A model generated the notes under the pieces. It was given only the letters and a program-made list of their open reading frames with translations. It searched no databases and was not told the DNA's origin. Of a DNA stretch of 64,000 nt, positions 41,426 through 50,595 are shown in pieces; position 1 is the first letter of the stretch; every line of letters begins with the position of its first letter. The stretch is from SIAQ01 sp964484265 (lineage in GTDB: Bacteria > Planctomycetota > Planctomycetia > Gemmatales > Gemmataceae), in NCBI GenBank assembly GCA_964484265.1, contig CAZAFH010000017.1:22612-86611 (forward strand). Direction: 5' to 3'. The position numbers and the translations under genes were made by a program.

Positions 41426-42274
41426 ATGACCGCAAATTTCAAGGCGAGATGCTTTCTAGTCATGGTCCTCGCATCATCGGCGCCAAAGCTCGCGGCCGCT
41501 CAGGAGCCTACCGAGGCGAGCTTGACCGAGTTGATCGGGCGGCTTATTCAGCTCGATTCCATCGACCTCGCGCCGAACGTCAAGTTTCGCGCTGGCCTCG
41601 AGCCTTCGCTCCATGCGTTCGACGCGGATGAATCCGCGATGACTCTGCTCAAGGATCCTTACGCTACCCACGGTAGGGACAAACCCGGCGCGGCGGGCTG
41701 GTATCGGCTCAGTTTCGTCGTGCCCGAGAAGATCGGCAAATTCGACGTTCCCAAGGGCGGTTACAACCTGGGTATCGAGAGTAACGTGCTCGGTTCATGG
41801 GAAATCTACACGTACAAAAATGGCAAGCCGCACGGTCTTTGGAGCAAGGAAGGCATGAACAAGGCCACGGATCAGTTGCCTACGGTCTGGATGAGCAACG
41901 CCCCGCAGCCTGCTCGGCCGGGCGATCAATTCACCGTGGCGATTCTCGCAATGGCGTCGCCATTGGGCCGCGGCAGCCCCGATGGATTCGCTTTGCGTCA
42001 TCTGCGGCTGCGCTTCGCCTGGGGCCACACGGGAGGCCGACAGCCGTTTTACGGCAGCGTCTACGCTCCCGGCCAGGGAACGGGCCTGCTCGGCGCTCGC
42101 GAAATGCTGCGAACGAAAAAAGGGAAAGACCTGCAAGCGCTCCAAGCCAAACTCCAAGGTCCGATCTCGCGCCTGGATGCTGTGTTCGCGGCTGCTGAGA
42201 CTGGCGTGATCGCGAACCTCACCAAGGCGATGACCGTTGCCAGCAAGGAAATCAATGAAGCGCTCAAGAAATGA
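41426..42274 (+). CDS. Secreted protein of unknown function
   Basis: A 282-residue exported protein with a signal peptide (TANFKARCFLVMVLASSAP) followed by EPTEASLTELIGRLIQLDSI and several short conserved-looking stretches (WYRLSFVVPEKIGKFDV, GGYNLGIESNVLGSWEIYTY, FYGSVYAPGQGTGLLGA). The repeated aromatic-glycine pattern suggests a carbohydrate-binding-module-like or jelly-roll beta-sandwich, but no known family is recognised. The middle and C-terminus lack membrane segments. AAAGGAAACGGACAA precedes the ATG. It converges on the TIGR03067 gene downstream. Confidence 0.6.
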   Translation: MTANFKARCFLVMVLASSAPKLAAAQEPTEASLTELIGRLIQLDSIDLAPNVKFRAGLEPSLHAFDADESAMTLLKDPYATHGRDKPGAAGWYRLSFVVPEKIGKFDVPKGGYNLGIESNVLGSWEIYTYKNGKPHGLWSKEGMNKATDQLPTVWMSNAPQPARPGDQFTVAILAMASPLGRGSPDGFALRHLRLRFAWGHTGGRQPFYGSVYAPGQGTGLLGAREMLRTKKGKDLQALQAKLQGPISRLDAVFAAAETGVIANLTKAMTVASKEINEALKK

Positions 42275-42285
42275 TTGCTTGGACC

Positions 42286-42723
42286 CTACCGTTGCCGTTT
42301 CATCACGAGCAAGGCGATGCTTGATCCGTCGGGGGACGAGAATTCGCTCGGGCGGTCTTTGCCAAAGACCTTGACGCAAATCCTGAGCTCGTCGCCTTTG
42401 AGTTCGTAGATGCCTTCCATGTCCGCGCCCTTTTGAATGCCGGCGCCGACGGTGAGATCGAATAGCTTCGGCGTGGTCGTCGTGTCGATCTTGACCTTGA
42501 GCCGGGCGTACTCCACTTTGATCTTGTCGTCTCCCTCGACGACGATCTCGCCGCCCTTGAAGACGAAATTGAACTTGAGCTTGCTGTGATCTTTGCCGTT
42601 GTACTTGACCTCGGTGACATTCCAGACACCATCGAACTTGGCCAGTTCTTTCTTGGCGTTCTTGGCATCGCCGGCGCTGATGGTTGAGCCGAGCGTTAAA
42701 AGCAAAGCGAAAGCGAGTCTCAT
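42286..42723 (-). CDS. TIGR03067 domain protein
   Basis: A 145-residue protein with a signal peptide (RLAFALLLTLGSTISAG) and a lipocalin-like domain: ELAKFDGVWNVTEVKYNGKD, LKFNFVFKGGEIVVEGDDKI and DMEGIYELKGDELRICVKVF, the TIGR03067 pattern (W.V......G, G.Y.L.GD.L..C). This family is expanded in planctomycetes; function unknown, probably ligand binding. ATG 42723 has GGAGAATTCC ahead; the open frame from 42753 is not preferred. Convergent to the preceding secreted protein gene. Confidence 0.88.
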   Translation of the reverse strand: MRLAFALLLTLGSTISAGDAKNAKKELAKFDGVWNVTEVKYNGKDHSKLKFNFVFKGGEIVVEGDDKIKVEYARLKVKIDTTTTPKLFDLTVGAGIQKGADMEGIYELKGDELRICVKVFGKDRPSEFSSPDGSSIALLVMKRQR

Positions 42724-42901
42724 GGAATTCTCCAGCGAAAAAGGGACATTCATACGTTCAACTTAATATTAGAGAAACCCGGTTGCACGCAACGCCAGAA
42801 ATTCGACGAATATTCGTTCCGCTCACGCCAATAAAAAAGAATAAGATGCCTGCATCGAACGTGATTCAAGCTCGGAATCATCCCCAAGCGAGGACAGAAA
42901 C

Positions 42902-44044
42902 GTGGTCAATTTCGTGAATCAGAGTCGTCTGGTTAGTCTGACGGGTTTTAGCTTGCTGGTCATCGCTTCCTTCATCGGGTCGGCTGGCGAGAATGCCAAG
43001 GCAGCCAAGAAGCCAGAGGCGAAACGCGATCCGCTGCAAGCACTCAGGGATGCTTTTTCCAAGGGCGTCAGCACGACGCCGATCGAGGTGAAGGACCTTC
43101 CAAAGGAAATCCGCGACGGCGTGGCCAAGGCGCAGCCAGGCGCGTCGATCACCAAAGCCAAGCGGTTGGAAATCAAGCACACGCTGCAGTATGTCGCCTT
43201 CGACAAGCCTCGCGTGCAATCGTACGAGGCCATTCTGGTTGACGGCGACAAGCGGACTCGCGTCCAGGTTTCGCCGGAGGGGAAAAAGCTGCGGTCGCTC
43301 CCGGCCATGAAAAGTGAACCAGCCAAGAAGGAAAATGGCGTGAAAGAAATCGCCATCCCGGAGAAAGCGACCCAAGCGGTGAAGGCGATCAAGACGCTTT
43401 ATCCTGATGCTCGCGTCGTCGCGATCACGACCGAGGTATATCAGGACCCGAGCGGGACGGTCGATGTGTTGACCTACGAGATCGAGTTCATTCATAAAGG
43501 TGCGATGCGCGAGATGGTGGCCTCGCCCGCTGGTGTCATCCCTCATCTGTGGAATCCATTTTCAGTGAAGGATCTGCCGCAAAAAGTCGCCCAGACGCTG
43601 GAAAAGGAAGCCGGCAAGATTGAAAGTCTAGCACGCTACGAGATCCGTGCCGGTTTGCAGTTCGCGGCGCTGGATAAATCGCGAATCGTCTACCAGCTGG
43701 AATTGGAAAAGGATGGTGCGGCGAACAAGCTTAGCCTGCGAGTCGATGGAACCGTCGTGCCGGCCCCGGTCCGGCCTGGCGCTCAGAACCGCAGCTACCT
43801 CGGACTGTCGTTCGAAAAAGGCAGCACCACTGTTACCCAAGTCGTCAAGGGCGGTCCAGCCGAACAGGCAGGCATCAAGGCGGGCGACAAAATTCTGAGT
43901 GTCGGCAGCGTGAAGATCGGCGCTGTCGCCGACGTGCTGAAGGTGCTGCAGAACACCAAGGCCGGCGTACAAGTAAATGTGCAAATCCAGCGCGGCGACA
44001 TGGTACTTTCCGTTTCCGTGAAACTCGGCGCGCCCGGGAACTAG
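42902..44044 (+). CDS. Secreted PepSY-like and PDZ domain protein
   Basis: A 380-residue protein: signal peptide (SRLVSLTGFSLLVIASFIGS), two PepSY-like repeats (about 55-190 and 210-280; IEVKDLPKEIRDGVAKAQPG, PFSVKDLPQKVAQTLEKEAG) that share the DLP..V...L pattern of putative inhibitor-like PepSY proteins, then a C-terminal PDZ domain (about 295-378; YLGLSFEKGSTTVTQVVKGG and GIKAGDKILSVGSVKIGA). No protease motif. The start is GTG 42902, with GAGGACAGAAAC ahead. It may bind peptides or regulate a periplasmic protease. Confidence 0.8.
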   Translation: MVNFVNQSRLVSLTGFSLLVIASFIGSAGENAKAAKKPEAKRDPLQALRDAFSKGVSTTPIEVKDLPKEIRDGVAKAQPGASITKAKRLEIKHTLQYVAFDKPRVQSYEAILVDGDKRTRVQVSPEGKKLRSLPAMKSEPAKKENGVKEIAIPEKATQAVKAIKTLYPDARVVAITTEVYQDPSGTVDVLTYEIEFIHKGAMREMVASPAGVIPHLWNPFSVKDLPQKVAQTLEKEAGKIESLARYEIRAGLQFAALDKSRIVYQLELEKDGAANKLSLRVDGTVVPAPVRPGAQNRSYLGLSFEKGSTTVTQVVKGGPAEQAGIKAGDKILSVGSVKIGAVADVLKVLQNTKAGVQVNVQIQRGDMVLSVSVKLGAPGN

Positions 44045-44079
44045 CGATTCACGGTCTCACTATTCTGCGGAGTTCAACC

Positions 44080-45297
44080 ATGGCAGACGTGGGTGGCAGC
44101 ATTCGAGCATGGTATTCTGAAAGGCTAAGAGAATTCACTGATGCACGCTATCAGTTGTATCTCAGCAACAGCGACGCCAACGACGAACTGAATCCAAAGC
44201 ACCACGAGTTGAGCCCTGCGGCCGAGAAGGTTCAGCGCGACGTGTGGCCGCTTCTGCCCGCAGAGGTGCGCGAGGCTGCTCAGTTCTATTACGGTCGTGT
44301 CGAGGCGGAAGATTGGGGATCGGTCGGTGTGTACCGCGTGCCCGCCGGGACGACGGCGACGCTCGCCGTTCGAGTCACGACTGATGGCGACGATGGTTGG
44401 CTTGAAGTCTACGATCTGCAAGGCCAACTGTTGGGCGCCGGCCGAACGTACATCGAGCTAATCGCCTGGGCGCCGCGCGAGGAAGTGCGCGAGCAGTTTG
44501 GCGACAACTGGCCGGAGGCGCTGGACCGCTCGAAGACGCTGTGGCAGCCTCCCGAATCGCCGCCGCCGGAGCCGCAGTTTCAACCCGGCCAGGCAGTCGA
44601 GTGTCGCTGGCAGAGTTCCTGGGTTTGGTACCCGGCGACGGTCACCCAGGCCGAGGTCGAGCGGGTCGAGGTCGAATTTGATGACCGTTCACGCGAGTGG
44701 ATCGAAGCCGATTATGTGCGCGAGTCTGAGGTTCACGCCGAGCGACCCGTACCGCGCCCCGACATGGCAACGCTTTCACATGGCGACCGAGTGGAGTTTC
44801 AGTCCCGTGGCGATACGATCTATTTCCCTGCTACGGTGATCGATAGGCGAGGCTCTCGCTTGATGGTTCGTCAGGACGACGGCGAGGAAGAGTGGACGAC
44901 GCCGTCGCTATGCCGCCCGCCGACACCGGACGAGCCGGAAGCCGTGCCGCCGCTCGCCGTTGGCGACTACGTGGATTATCGCTGGCGGGGCGGTTCGGAA
45001 ATTTATCGCGGCTGGATCATCGAACGCACCGGCGATGCGATTCTCATCGTCTCCGAGGAAGGGCTTGAGGAACGGACCACGCCGGGCAAATGCCGCCGAC
45101 AACCCGAACCGCCGGAACCTGCCGCAGGTGGATGCGACGTCACCGTCGGCGATCGCGTGGAGTGCCTCTACCAGGGCGGGAAGACGTACTACCCCGGCAA
45201 GATTGCGTTTCGCCGAGGCAGTCGAATACTCGTTGATTACGACGACGGCTCGCGCGAGTGGACCGGCACGCAGATGTGCCGAAGGCCGACAAAATAG
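44080..45297 (+). CDS. Cytoplasmic protein with four tandem Tudor/SH3-like repeats
   Basis: A 405-residue protein without signal peptide. N-terminal half (about 1-165) is an unknown domain with GVYRVPAGTTATLAVRV and REEVREQFGDNWPEAL. The second half has four units of roughly 55-65 residues: FQPGQAVECRWQSSWVWYPA, LSHGDRVEFQSRGDTIYFPA, LAVGDYVDYRWRGGSEIYRG and VTVGDRVECLYQGGKTYYPG, each ending in a VEFDD/DDG..EW-like strand and, in three units, CRR/CRP. This is the Tudor/Agenet/SH3-like pattern (short barrel with an aromatic cage). The ligand is unknown. It follows the PDZ gene by 35 bases on the same strand. Confidence 0.8.
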   Translation: MADVGGSIRAWYSERLREFTDARYQLYLSNSDANDELNPKHHELSPAAEKVQRDVWPLLPAEVREAAQFYYGRVEAEDWGSVGVYRVPAGTTATLAVRVTTDGDDGWLEVYDLQGQLLGAGRTYIELIAWAPREEVREQFGDNWPEALDRSKTLWQPPESPPPEPQFQPGQAVECRWQSSWVWYPATVTQAEVERVEVEFDDRSREWIEADYVRESEVHAERPVPRPDMATLSHGDRVEFQSRGDTIYFPATVIDRRGSRLMVRQDDGEEEWTTPSLCRPPTPDEPEAVPPLAVGDYVDYRWRGGSEIYRGWIIERTGDAILIVSEEGLEERTTPGKCRRQPEPPEPAAGGCDVTVGDRVECLYQGGKTYYPGKIAFRRGSRILVDYDDGSREWTGTQMCRRPTK

Positions 45298-45478
45298 AAT
45301 ATTACAATTCGTTAACTATAGAAAGTTGCCTGTTGCATTTCGGTGCGTGGCGGGTAGAGTGAGGAATGTATTTCCCCCCCCAACTACTCGATATGTTCTC
45401 TTAACGAGAACGTGCGCGATTTTCGTTGACTCCTTCTACGATTTTTAATGATACACGCTGGTAAGGGGACTTCCTCCC

Positions 45479-48022
45479 ATGCGATCGATCTGCGTTGTTC
45501 TAGCGTTTGCCGTTCTCGCGCCGTCCGTACTTCATGCTGGCGAACCGAAAGCTGGCGAGCCGTTGTTCAGTCGCCACATCATCCCGTTGTTCAGCCGCTT
45601 GGGCTGTAACAGCGGCGCATGCCATGGCGCGGTGCAGGGACAGAACGGTTTTCGCCTCTCGCTCTTTGGCGTCGATCCGGCTCTGGATCGCGAACTCCTG
45701 CTGCGTGATTCCGGCGGTCGTCGGTTGGATCTGAACAATCCATCCAACAGTCTGTTTTTATTGAAGGCGATCGGGCATGTAGCCCACGAAGGCGGCGTGC
45801 GCGTCCGGCTTGCGAGCTGGGAATACGAGATGCTGCAGCGATGGGTCGCCGACGGCGTGCCCCTCGACGATCTCGCCAAGTCGCGTGTCGTGAAATTGAC
45901 GGTGACGCCTGCATCCAGCACGGTGCAAAAGGGGAATTCGGTAGCCCTTCGCATCGATGCAGCTTTCGCGGATGGGACGACAGAAGACGTGACGAAATTC
46001 TGCACCTTCGAAACGCAGGACACGGAAGTTGCCCGCGTAGACGGCGGAGCCAAGATACTCGCAGTGCAGCCAGGGCTGTCGGCGGTTGTCGTTCGCTATG
46101 GCGCCGAACCGGTGGTGGCGATGATCACCGTGCCGCGAGTGGATGCGGCTCCGTTTCCCGCGGTGAAGGGCAATAACTTCATCGACGATCACATACTGGC
46201 GCAGCTAAAGCGGCTCAATATTCCGCCGTCGGATGTCTGCGACGACGCCGCGTTCCTACGCCGCGCGTCGCTCGACTTGACCGGGGCTCTGCCGACGCCT
46301 CAAGAGGTCCGCGCTTTCCTGGCTGATAAGGACCCGCTCCGACGGGACAAGAAAATTGACGAACTGCTGAATCGTCCCGGCTACTCGGCTTTGTGGACGA
46401 CCAAGTTTTGCGATCTGCTCAAAATCTCGAAATACAACGCCAACAATGCGTTGAACGAACCGGCGGAGACCAAACGCGTCTACGATTGGCTGCGAGCGCG
46501 CTTGCAGGAAAATATGCCGTACGATCAGATTGTTGAACGGATTCTGGTGGCAACGAGCCGCGAGGGTCGCAGTCTGGATCAGTGGCTGGATGAAATCAAG
46601 GTCTACACCGAAGAGAACGCCCGCGACAAACCCGGCCTGAAACATTATGACCAGCGCAAGACGCTCGACCTCTATTGGCAACGGCAGGAATCGACGGGCA
46701 TCAAGGGCTCGCTGCAGGTGGCACACTCGTTCCTGGGGCTCCGCCTCGAATGCGCTCAGTGCCATCGGCACCCGCACGATGTCTGGAAGCAAGACGACCT
46801 GCTGAGCTTCGCCAACTTCTTCATGCGTATCAAGTCAGGCGGAGGCGGCGGCAATAACGCGAAAGACCTGAACGCCCAGAACGCGGCCTGGCTGAAGAAA
46901 GCCCCGGAAGAAGCCAAGAAGCTGCGCGCCCAGACCAAGAAACTCCAGGACAAACTTAATCAACTCACCAAGAAAATCAAAGGCTCCGACGAGGTCAGCA
47001 AGCTGAAAGAAGAAATCGATCGCCTGAACCTGCAAGCACGCACGCTCGAAAATACCGGCAAACGCTTCGGCACGGAAGTCGGCATCATCACCGGCAAAGG
47101 CGCGCCGACCGCAAGCGTCACCAGCCCTCTCGGCACGCAAAAATCCAGTACGCTCCGCCTGCTCGGTCAAACGCAGGCCATCAAAGTCAAGGACGGCGAA
47201 GACGCCCGCCAGGTCGTCATGGATTGGCTGCGAAGGCCTGACAATCCCTTCTTCGCGAGGGCCATCGTCAATCGCGTCTGGGCGCATTATTTCACGCGCG
47301 GGATCGTCGATCCACACGATCACCTGTCGCCGCTCAATCCGCCCTCGCACCCCGAACTGCTCGACGCGCTGGCGAAGGGTTTCGTCGACAACAAATTCGA
47401 CCTCAAATGGCTGCACAAGACGATCCTGATGAGCCGAACCTATCAAACCAGTTCGCAGCCCACGGAGGCGAACAAGGCGGACCGCCGTAATTTCGCCTAT
47501 TACTATCTCCGTCGGCCGATGACAGAAGTCCTAATCGACGCGGTCAATCAGGCGACGGGCGCTCAGGAAAAATTCCCGGCAAACCTGTTCCTGCCCGATG
47601 GAACCAAGGCCGTCGAAGTGCCTGGCCCGACGCGCGGCCCCAACGGCGGGGAAAAGGAATCCGCGTCGCTCAGCTTTGCGTTCCAGGCGCTAGGCCGACC
47701 GGCGCGGAATGCCCAGACTCTGTGCGATTGCGAACGCGAATCGAGCGCGACGATGGTCGGTTCGCTCTTCTTGGCCAACCATCCGCAATTGCATCAAAAG
47801 ATCACCGCCGCCGACGGACGACTGGCGCAGGTCATGAAGGAAATTGTCAAGGACGAAGCACGCATCGACGAACTTTATCTGATCACCCTGAGCCGATTTC
47901 CAACGGCGATGGAAAGGCAGACCGTCCTGCGGTATATTGACGGAAGTGCATCGAAGCAGCAAGCAATGGAAGATCTCTTGTGGTCTTTGTTGAACTCCAA
48001 AGAATTCCTGTTGAACCATTAA
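45479..48022 (+). CDS. DUF1549/DUF1553 domain protein, secreted, cytochrome-like N-terminus
   Basis: An 847-residue exported protein: signal peptide (RSICVVLAFAVLAPSVLHA), then RLGCNSGACHGAVQGQNGFR (C-X4-C-H, haem-c-like with two extra residues), a bacterial Ig-like part (about 135-225; VTPASSTVQKGNSVALRIDA), a DUF1549 domain (about 240-430) with AFLRRASLDLTGALPTPQEV and the cysteine pair CAQCHRHP (C425), a coiled-coil Lys/Glu helix (about 470-525), and DUF1553 (about 580-830) with NPFFARAIVNRVWAHYFTRG, HPELLDALAKGFV and TDEVLIDAVNQAT-like stretches. Typical of planctomycetes; function unproven. Confidence 0.92.
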   Translation: MRSICVVLAFAVLAPSVLHAGEPKAGEPLFSRHIIPLFSRLGCNSGACHGAVQGQNGFRLSLFGVDPALDRELLLRDSGGRRLDLNNPSNSLFLLKAIGHVAHEGGVRVRLASWEYEMLQRWVADGVPLDDLAKSRVVKLTVTPASSTVQKGNSVALRIDAAFADGTTEDVTKFCTFETQDTEVARVDGGAKILAVQPGLSAVVVRYGAEPVVAMITVPRVDAAPFPAVKGNNFIDDHILAQLKRLNIPPSDVCDDAAFLRRASLDLTGALPTPQEVRAFLADKDPLRRDKKIDELLNRPGYSALWTTKFCDLLKISKYNANNALNEPAETKRVYDWLRARLQENMPYDQIVERILVATSREGRSLDQWLDEIKVYTEENARDKPGLKHYDQRKTLDLYWQRQESTGIKGSLQVAHSFLGLRLECAQCHRHPHDVWKQDDLLSFANFFMRIKSGGGGGNNAKDLNAQNAAWLKKAPEEAKKLRAQTKKLQDKLNQLTKKIKGSDEVSKLKEEIDRLNLQARTLENTGKRFGTEVGIITGKGAPTASVTSPLGTQKSSTLRLLGQTQAIKVKDGEDARQVVMDWLRRPDNPFFARAIVNRVWAHYFTRGIVDPHDHLSPLNPPSHPELLDALAKGFVDNKFDLKWLHKTILMSRTYQTSSQPTEANKADRRNFAYYYLRRPMTEVLIDAVNQATGAQEKFPANLFLPDGTKAVEVPGPTRGPNGGEKESASLSFAFQALGRPARNAQTLCDCERESSATMVGSLFLANHPQLHQKITAADGRLAQVMKEIVKDEARIDELYLITLSRFPTAMERQTVLRYIDGSASKQQAMEDLLWSLLNSKEFLLNH

Positions 48023-48067
48023 TCCGGATTCGCCATCGACTGGCGCGTTCAATCAAAGGGGGGGAAT

Positions 48068-49360
48068 ATGAATCGGCGTGATTTCTTTTTTGTCGGCGGC
48101 GCTGGGATGTTCGGCCTGACGTTGCCCCAACTGTTGCAAGCACAGGCGGCTCGCCAAAATGCGCCTGCTCGCCAGATGGTCGTCATTTGGCTGGGCGGCG
48201 GACCTCCGCACCAGGACATGTGGGATCTCAAGCCCGATGCCCCCGCCAACATCCGCGGCGAGTATCGGCCGATCGACACCAATGTGCCCGGTATCCGCAT
48301 AAGCGAGAAATTCCCGCGCCTCGCACGATTGGCCGACAAGTTCTCGCTGCTGCGTTCCGTCGGCATCGGTAACGAACGCTGGGAACACGGCGGCGGGCAA
48401 TACTGGCTGACAGGCAACCCGCGACGCACCGGCGTCACCCCCGCCTGGCCGATGTATGGCAATACCGTCACCAAGCTCCGCACACCGCCGCGCGATGTGC
48501 CCTCCTTCGTCGCCTTCGGCGATATTGATAATCATGCCTACGGACTGAAGACCAACTTCTTCGGCCCGGCTTACGATCCGATCGTGCTGCGAAACGACGG
48601 CGGCAATCAGCAGCGCGACGAAACCCGCGACATGCTGCTGCCCGCTCCGGGTCTCGACCTCTCGCGTTTCGAACGCCGCACCGAACTGCTGCGCTCCCTC
48701 GACTCGCAGCTCAATAATATCGCTACCGCCGACCCTATCATCTCGGGTCTAGATCGCTTCCAACAGACGAGTTTCGACCTGCTCCGCTCGCCGCGCTTGC
48801 GCGACGCGCTCGATCTGTCGCGCGAGCAACCCCAGGTTGCCGCTCGCTACGGCGCCAACTCGCATGGCCGCCGCGTGCTCGCCGCTCGGCGTCTCGTGGA
48901 GGCTGGCGTGCCGTTCGTGTACACGCACTTCGAATCGAACTGGGACCATCACGGCCAAAACTTCCGCTCGTGCAATTCGAAGCTGCCGAACCTCGATAAC
49001 GCCGTCGCGTCGCTGATCGAGGATCTCGATCAACGCGGCCTGCTTCGCACGACCATCGTCGCCGTGCTCGGCGAAATGGGCCGCACCCCGCGCATCAACA
49101 ACCAGGCAGGCCGTGATCACTGGGGCACGACGCAGTCGGTGTTCGTTGCCGGTGGCGGGATTCGGCCAGGCGTCGTCGTCGGCGCCACCGATCGCCATGC
49201 GGCCTACGTCGTCGATCGTTACTACAAAGTTGAAAGCTTTGGCCGCACGCTCTACCATCTGCTCGGCATCGATCCGGATCAGACCGTGCAAACGCTCGAA
49301 GGCCGGCCGATGCGGCTCATCGCCGAGAACGCGCCGCTGATCCGCGAAGTGCTCGCATAA
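48068..49360 (+). CDS. DUF1501 domain protein
   Basis: A 430-residue protein with a Tat-like leader (MNRRDFFFVGGAGMFGLTLP). It shows MVVIWLGGGPPHQDMWDLKP, GIRISEKFPRLARLADKFSL and SVGIGNERWEHGGGQYWLTG, AGVPFVYTHFESNWDHHGQN and GEMGRTPRINNQAGRDHWGT, the alkaline-phosphatase-superfamily DUF1501 pattern (HQD, NWDHHG, GRDHWG with likely metal-binding Asp/His). It directly follows the DUF1549/1553 gene (45 bases), the standard planctomycete pairing, so they probably act together in the periplasm on a sulfated or complex carbohydrate; this is inference. A good terminator follows. Confidence 0.93.
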   Translation: MNRRDFFFVGGAGMFGLTLPQLLQAQAARQNAPARQMVVIWLGGGPPHQDMWDLKPDAPANIRGEYRPIDTNVPGIRISEKFPRLARLADKFSLLRSVGIGNERWEHGGGQYWLTGNPRRTGVTPAWPMYGNTVTKLRTPPRDVPSFVAFGDIDNHAYGLKTNFFGPAYDPIVLRNDGGNQQRDETRDMLLPAPGLDLSRFERRTELLRSLDSQLNNIATADPIISGLDRFQQTSFDLLRSPRLRDALDLSREQPQVAARYGANSHGRRVLAARRLVEAGVPFVYTHFESNWDHHGQNFRSCNSKLPNLDNAVASLIEDLDQRGLLRTTIVAVLGEMGRTPRINNQAGRDHWGTTQSVFVAGGGIRPGVVVGATDRHAAYVVDRYYKVESFGRTLYHLLGIDPDQTVQTLEGRPMRLIAENAPLIREVLA

Positions 49361-49389
49361 TCACCCAGGCAAGTCCCTAAGAATCTCGT

Positions 49390-49437
49390 CCGCTCGCGGC
49401 TTTGTATCCTACTCAAAGACGCGAGCGGATTTTTTTT
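49390..49437 (+). terminator. Rho-independent terminator
   Basis: CCGCTCGCG...CGCGAGCGG stem with an inner CTTTG/CAAAG pairing and a small loop, then eight T. It lies about 30 bases after the DUF1501 stop. The strongest hairpin-plus-T site besides 21970-22000. Confidence 0.85.
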
Positions 49438-49460
49438 GACCCTTTCCCAAGGGTACTTCC

Positions 49461-50534
49461 ATGATCATTTTCGACGCACATCTCGATCTGGCCTGGAACG
49501 CTCTCGACTGGAACCGCAACCTGCAGCTTCCCTGTTCGGAAATCCGCAAGATCGAGACTGATTCGGGCGATACCACCAAGGGCCGCGGCGCCAATACTGT
49601 GTCGTTTCCGGATCTCCGCCGGGGCAAAGTCGTCACGTTCGTCGCCACGGTGCTCGCCCGCCTGTTCCGCCCGGGCTCGATTCCGCCGATCCAACTCTAT
49701 TCTCAGGATGAGTCGGCATTCGGCGCCGCCATGGGCCAGCTTCACTATTACCGCGGCATGGAGCAGCAGGGGCATCTCCGCCTCATCAAGGATTGGCCCA
49801 CGCTCGACGCCCATATCCAGGCCTGGAAAGCCGACGAAGATTCCACGACGCTGCCGCTTGGCTGCATTCTCAGCATGGAAGGCGCCGACGCGATTCTGCG
49901 GCCCGATCAGGTCCAGGAATGGTGGGAGGCCGGCCTGCGCATCATCGGCCCGTGCCTGTACGGCGTCAGCCCCTATGGCCACGGCACGGGCACGGAAGGC
50001 GGCTTTTTTCCCCAAGGCCGACAGCTTCTGAAAGAGATGGAGCGCGTCGGCATGATCCTCGACGTCACTCATCTCTCCGATCAATGCTTTGACGAGGCCA
50101 TCAACCTGTTCGGTGGCCGGCTGCTCGCCAGCCATCACAACAACCGCACGCTCGTGCCACACCAGCGCCAGCTCACCGACGACCAGACGAAAAAGATTAT
50201 CGCCCGTGGCGGCGTCATCGGCCACGCCTTCGACATCTGGATGGTCGTGCCGAACTACGTGCGCGGCGTGACCCAGGCCAAGGTGCCGCTCGAACGCATC
50301 TGCGACCACATCGACCGCGTCTGCCAGCTGGCGGGTAACGCGCGTCACGCCGCCATCGGCAGCGACCTCGACGGCGGTTTCGGCCGCGAGCAATCGCCAA
50401 GCGATCTCGACACCATCGCCGACCTCCAGTGCCTCGCCGAAATTCTCGCCAAGCGAGGCTACCGGGCTCCGGACATCGAAGGAATCCTCCACGCCAACTG
50501 GTTACGCTTCTTCAAAGAATCGTGGGAGGAGTAG
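49461..50534 (+). CDS. M19 family membrane dipeptidase-type metallopeptidase
   Basis: A 357-residue amidohydrolase-superfamily peptidase. FDAHLDLAWNAL supplies the H-x-D metal ligands near the N-terminus (H7, D9), CILSMEGADAIL the bridging glutamate, ILDVTHLSDQCFDE and LLASHHNNRTLVPHQRQLTD the further histidines, and AIGSDLDGGFGREQSP the catalytic aspartate. These are the renal-dipeptidase (M19) signatures. No signal peptide is evident, so it is probably cytoplasmic. It begins 24 bases after the terminator of the DUF1501 unit and ends tail-to-tail with the amine-oxidase-like gene. Substrate (dipeptide, possibly D-amino-acid containing) unknown. Confidence 0.9.
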   Translation: MIIFDAHLDLAWNALDWNRNLQLPCSEIRKIETDSGDTTKGRGANTVSFPDLRRGKVVTFVATVLARLFRPGSIPPIQLYSQDESAFGAAMGQLHYYRGMEQQGHLRLIKDWPTLDAHIQAWKADEDSTTLPLGCILSMEGADAILRPDQVQEWWEAGLRIIGPCLYGVSPYGHGTGTEGGFFPQGRQLLKEMERVGMILDVTHLSDQCFDEAINLFGGRLLASHHNNRTLVPHQRQLTDDQTKKIIARGGVIGHAFDIWMVVPNYVRGVTQAKVPLERICDHIDRVCQLAGNARHAAIGSDLDGGFGREQSPSDLDTIADLQCLAEILAKRGYRAPDIEGILHANWLRFFKESWEE

Positions 50535-50595
50535 CAGCGCCGGAGACGCTGAACCGGCAGCCCGTCTCGTTAGGAACTTAGTGCCATCCGCGAGT

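Noticed and set aside
44452..44520. REQFGDNWP in the Tudor-like protein and REQFGDDWP in the broken kinase-like gene, considered as a shared domain
   Set aside because: The surrounding sequences are otherwise unrelated; a nine-residue match can be coincidence.
45298..45478. TTGACT at 45426-45431 as a -35 element of the DUF1549/1553 gene
   Set aside because: No credible -10 hexamer at 15-19 bases; otherwise nothing seen in this gap.
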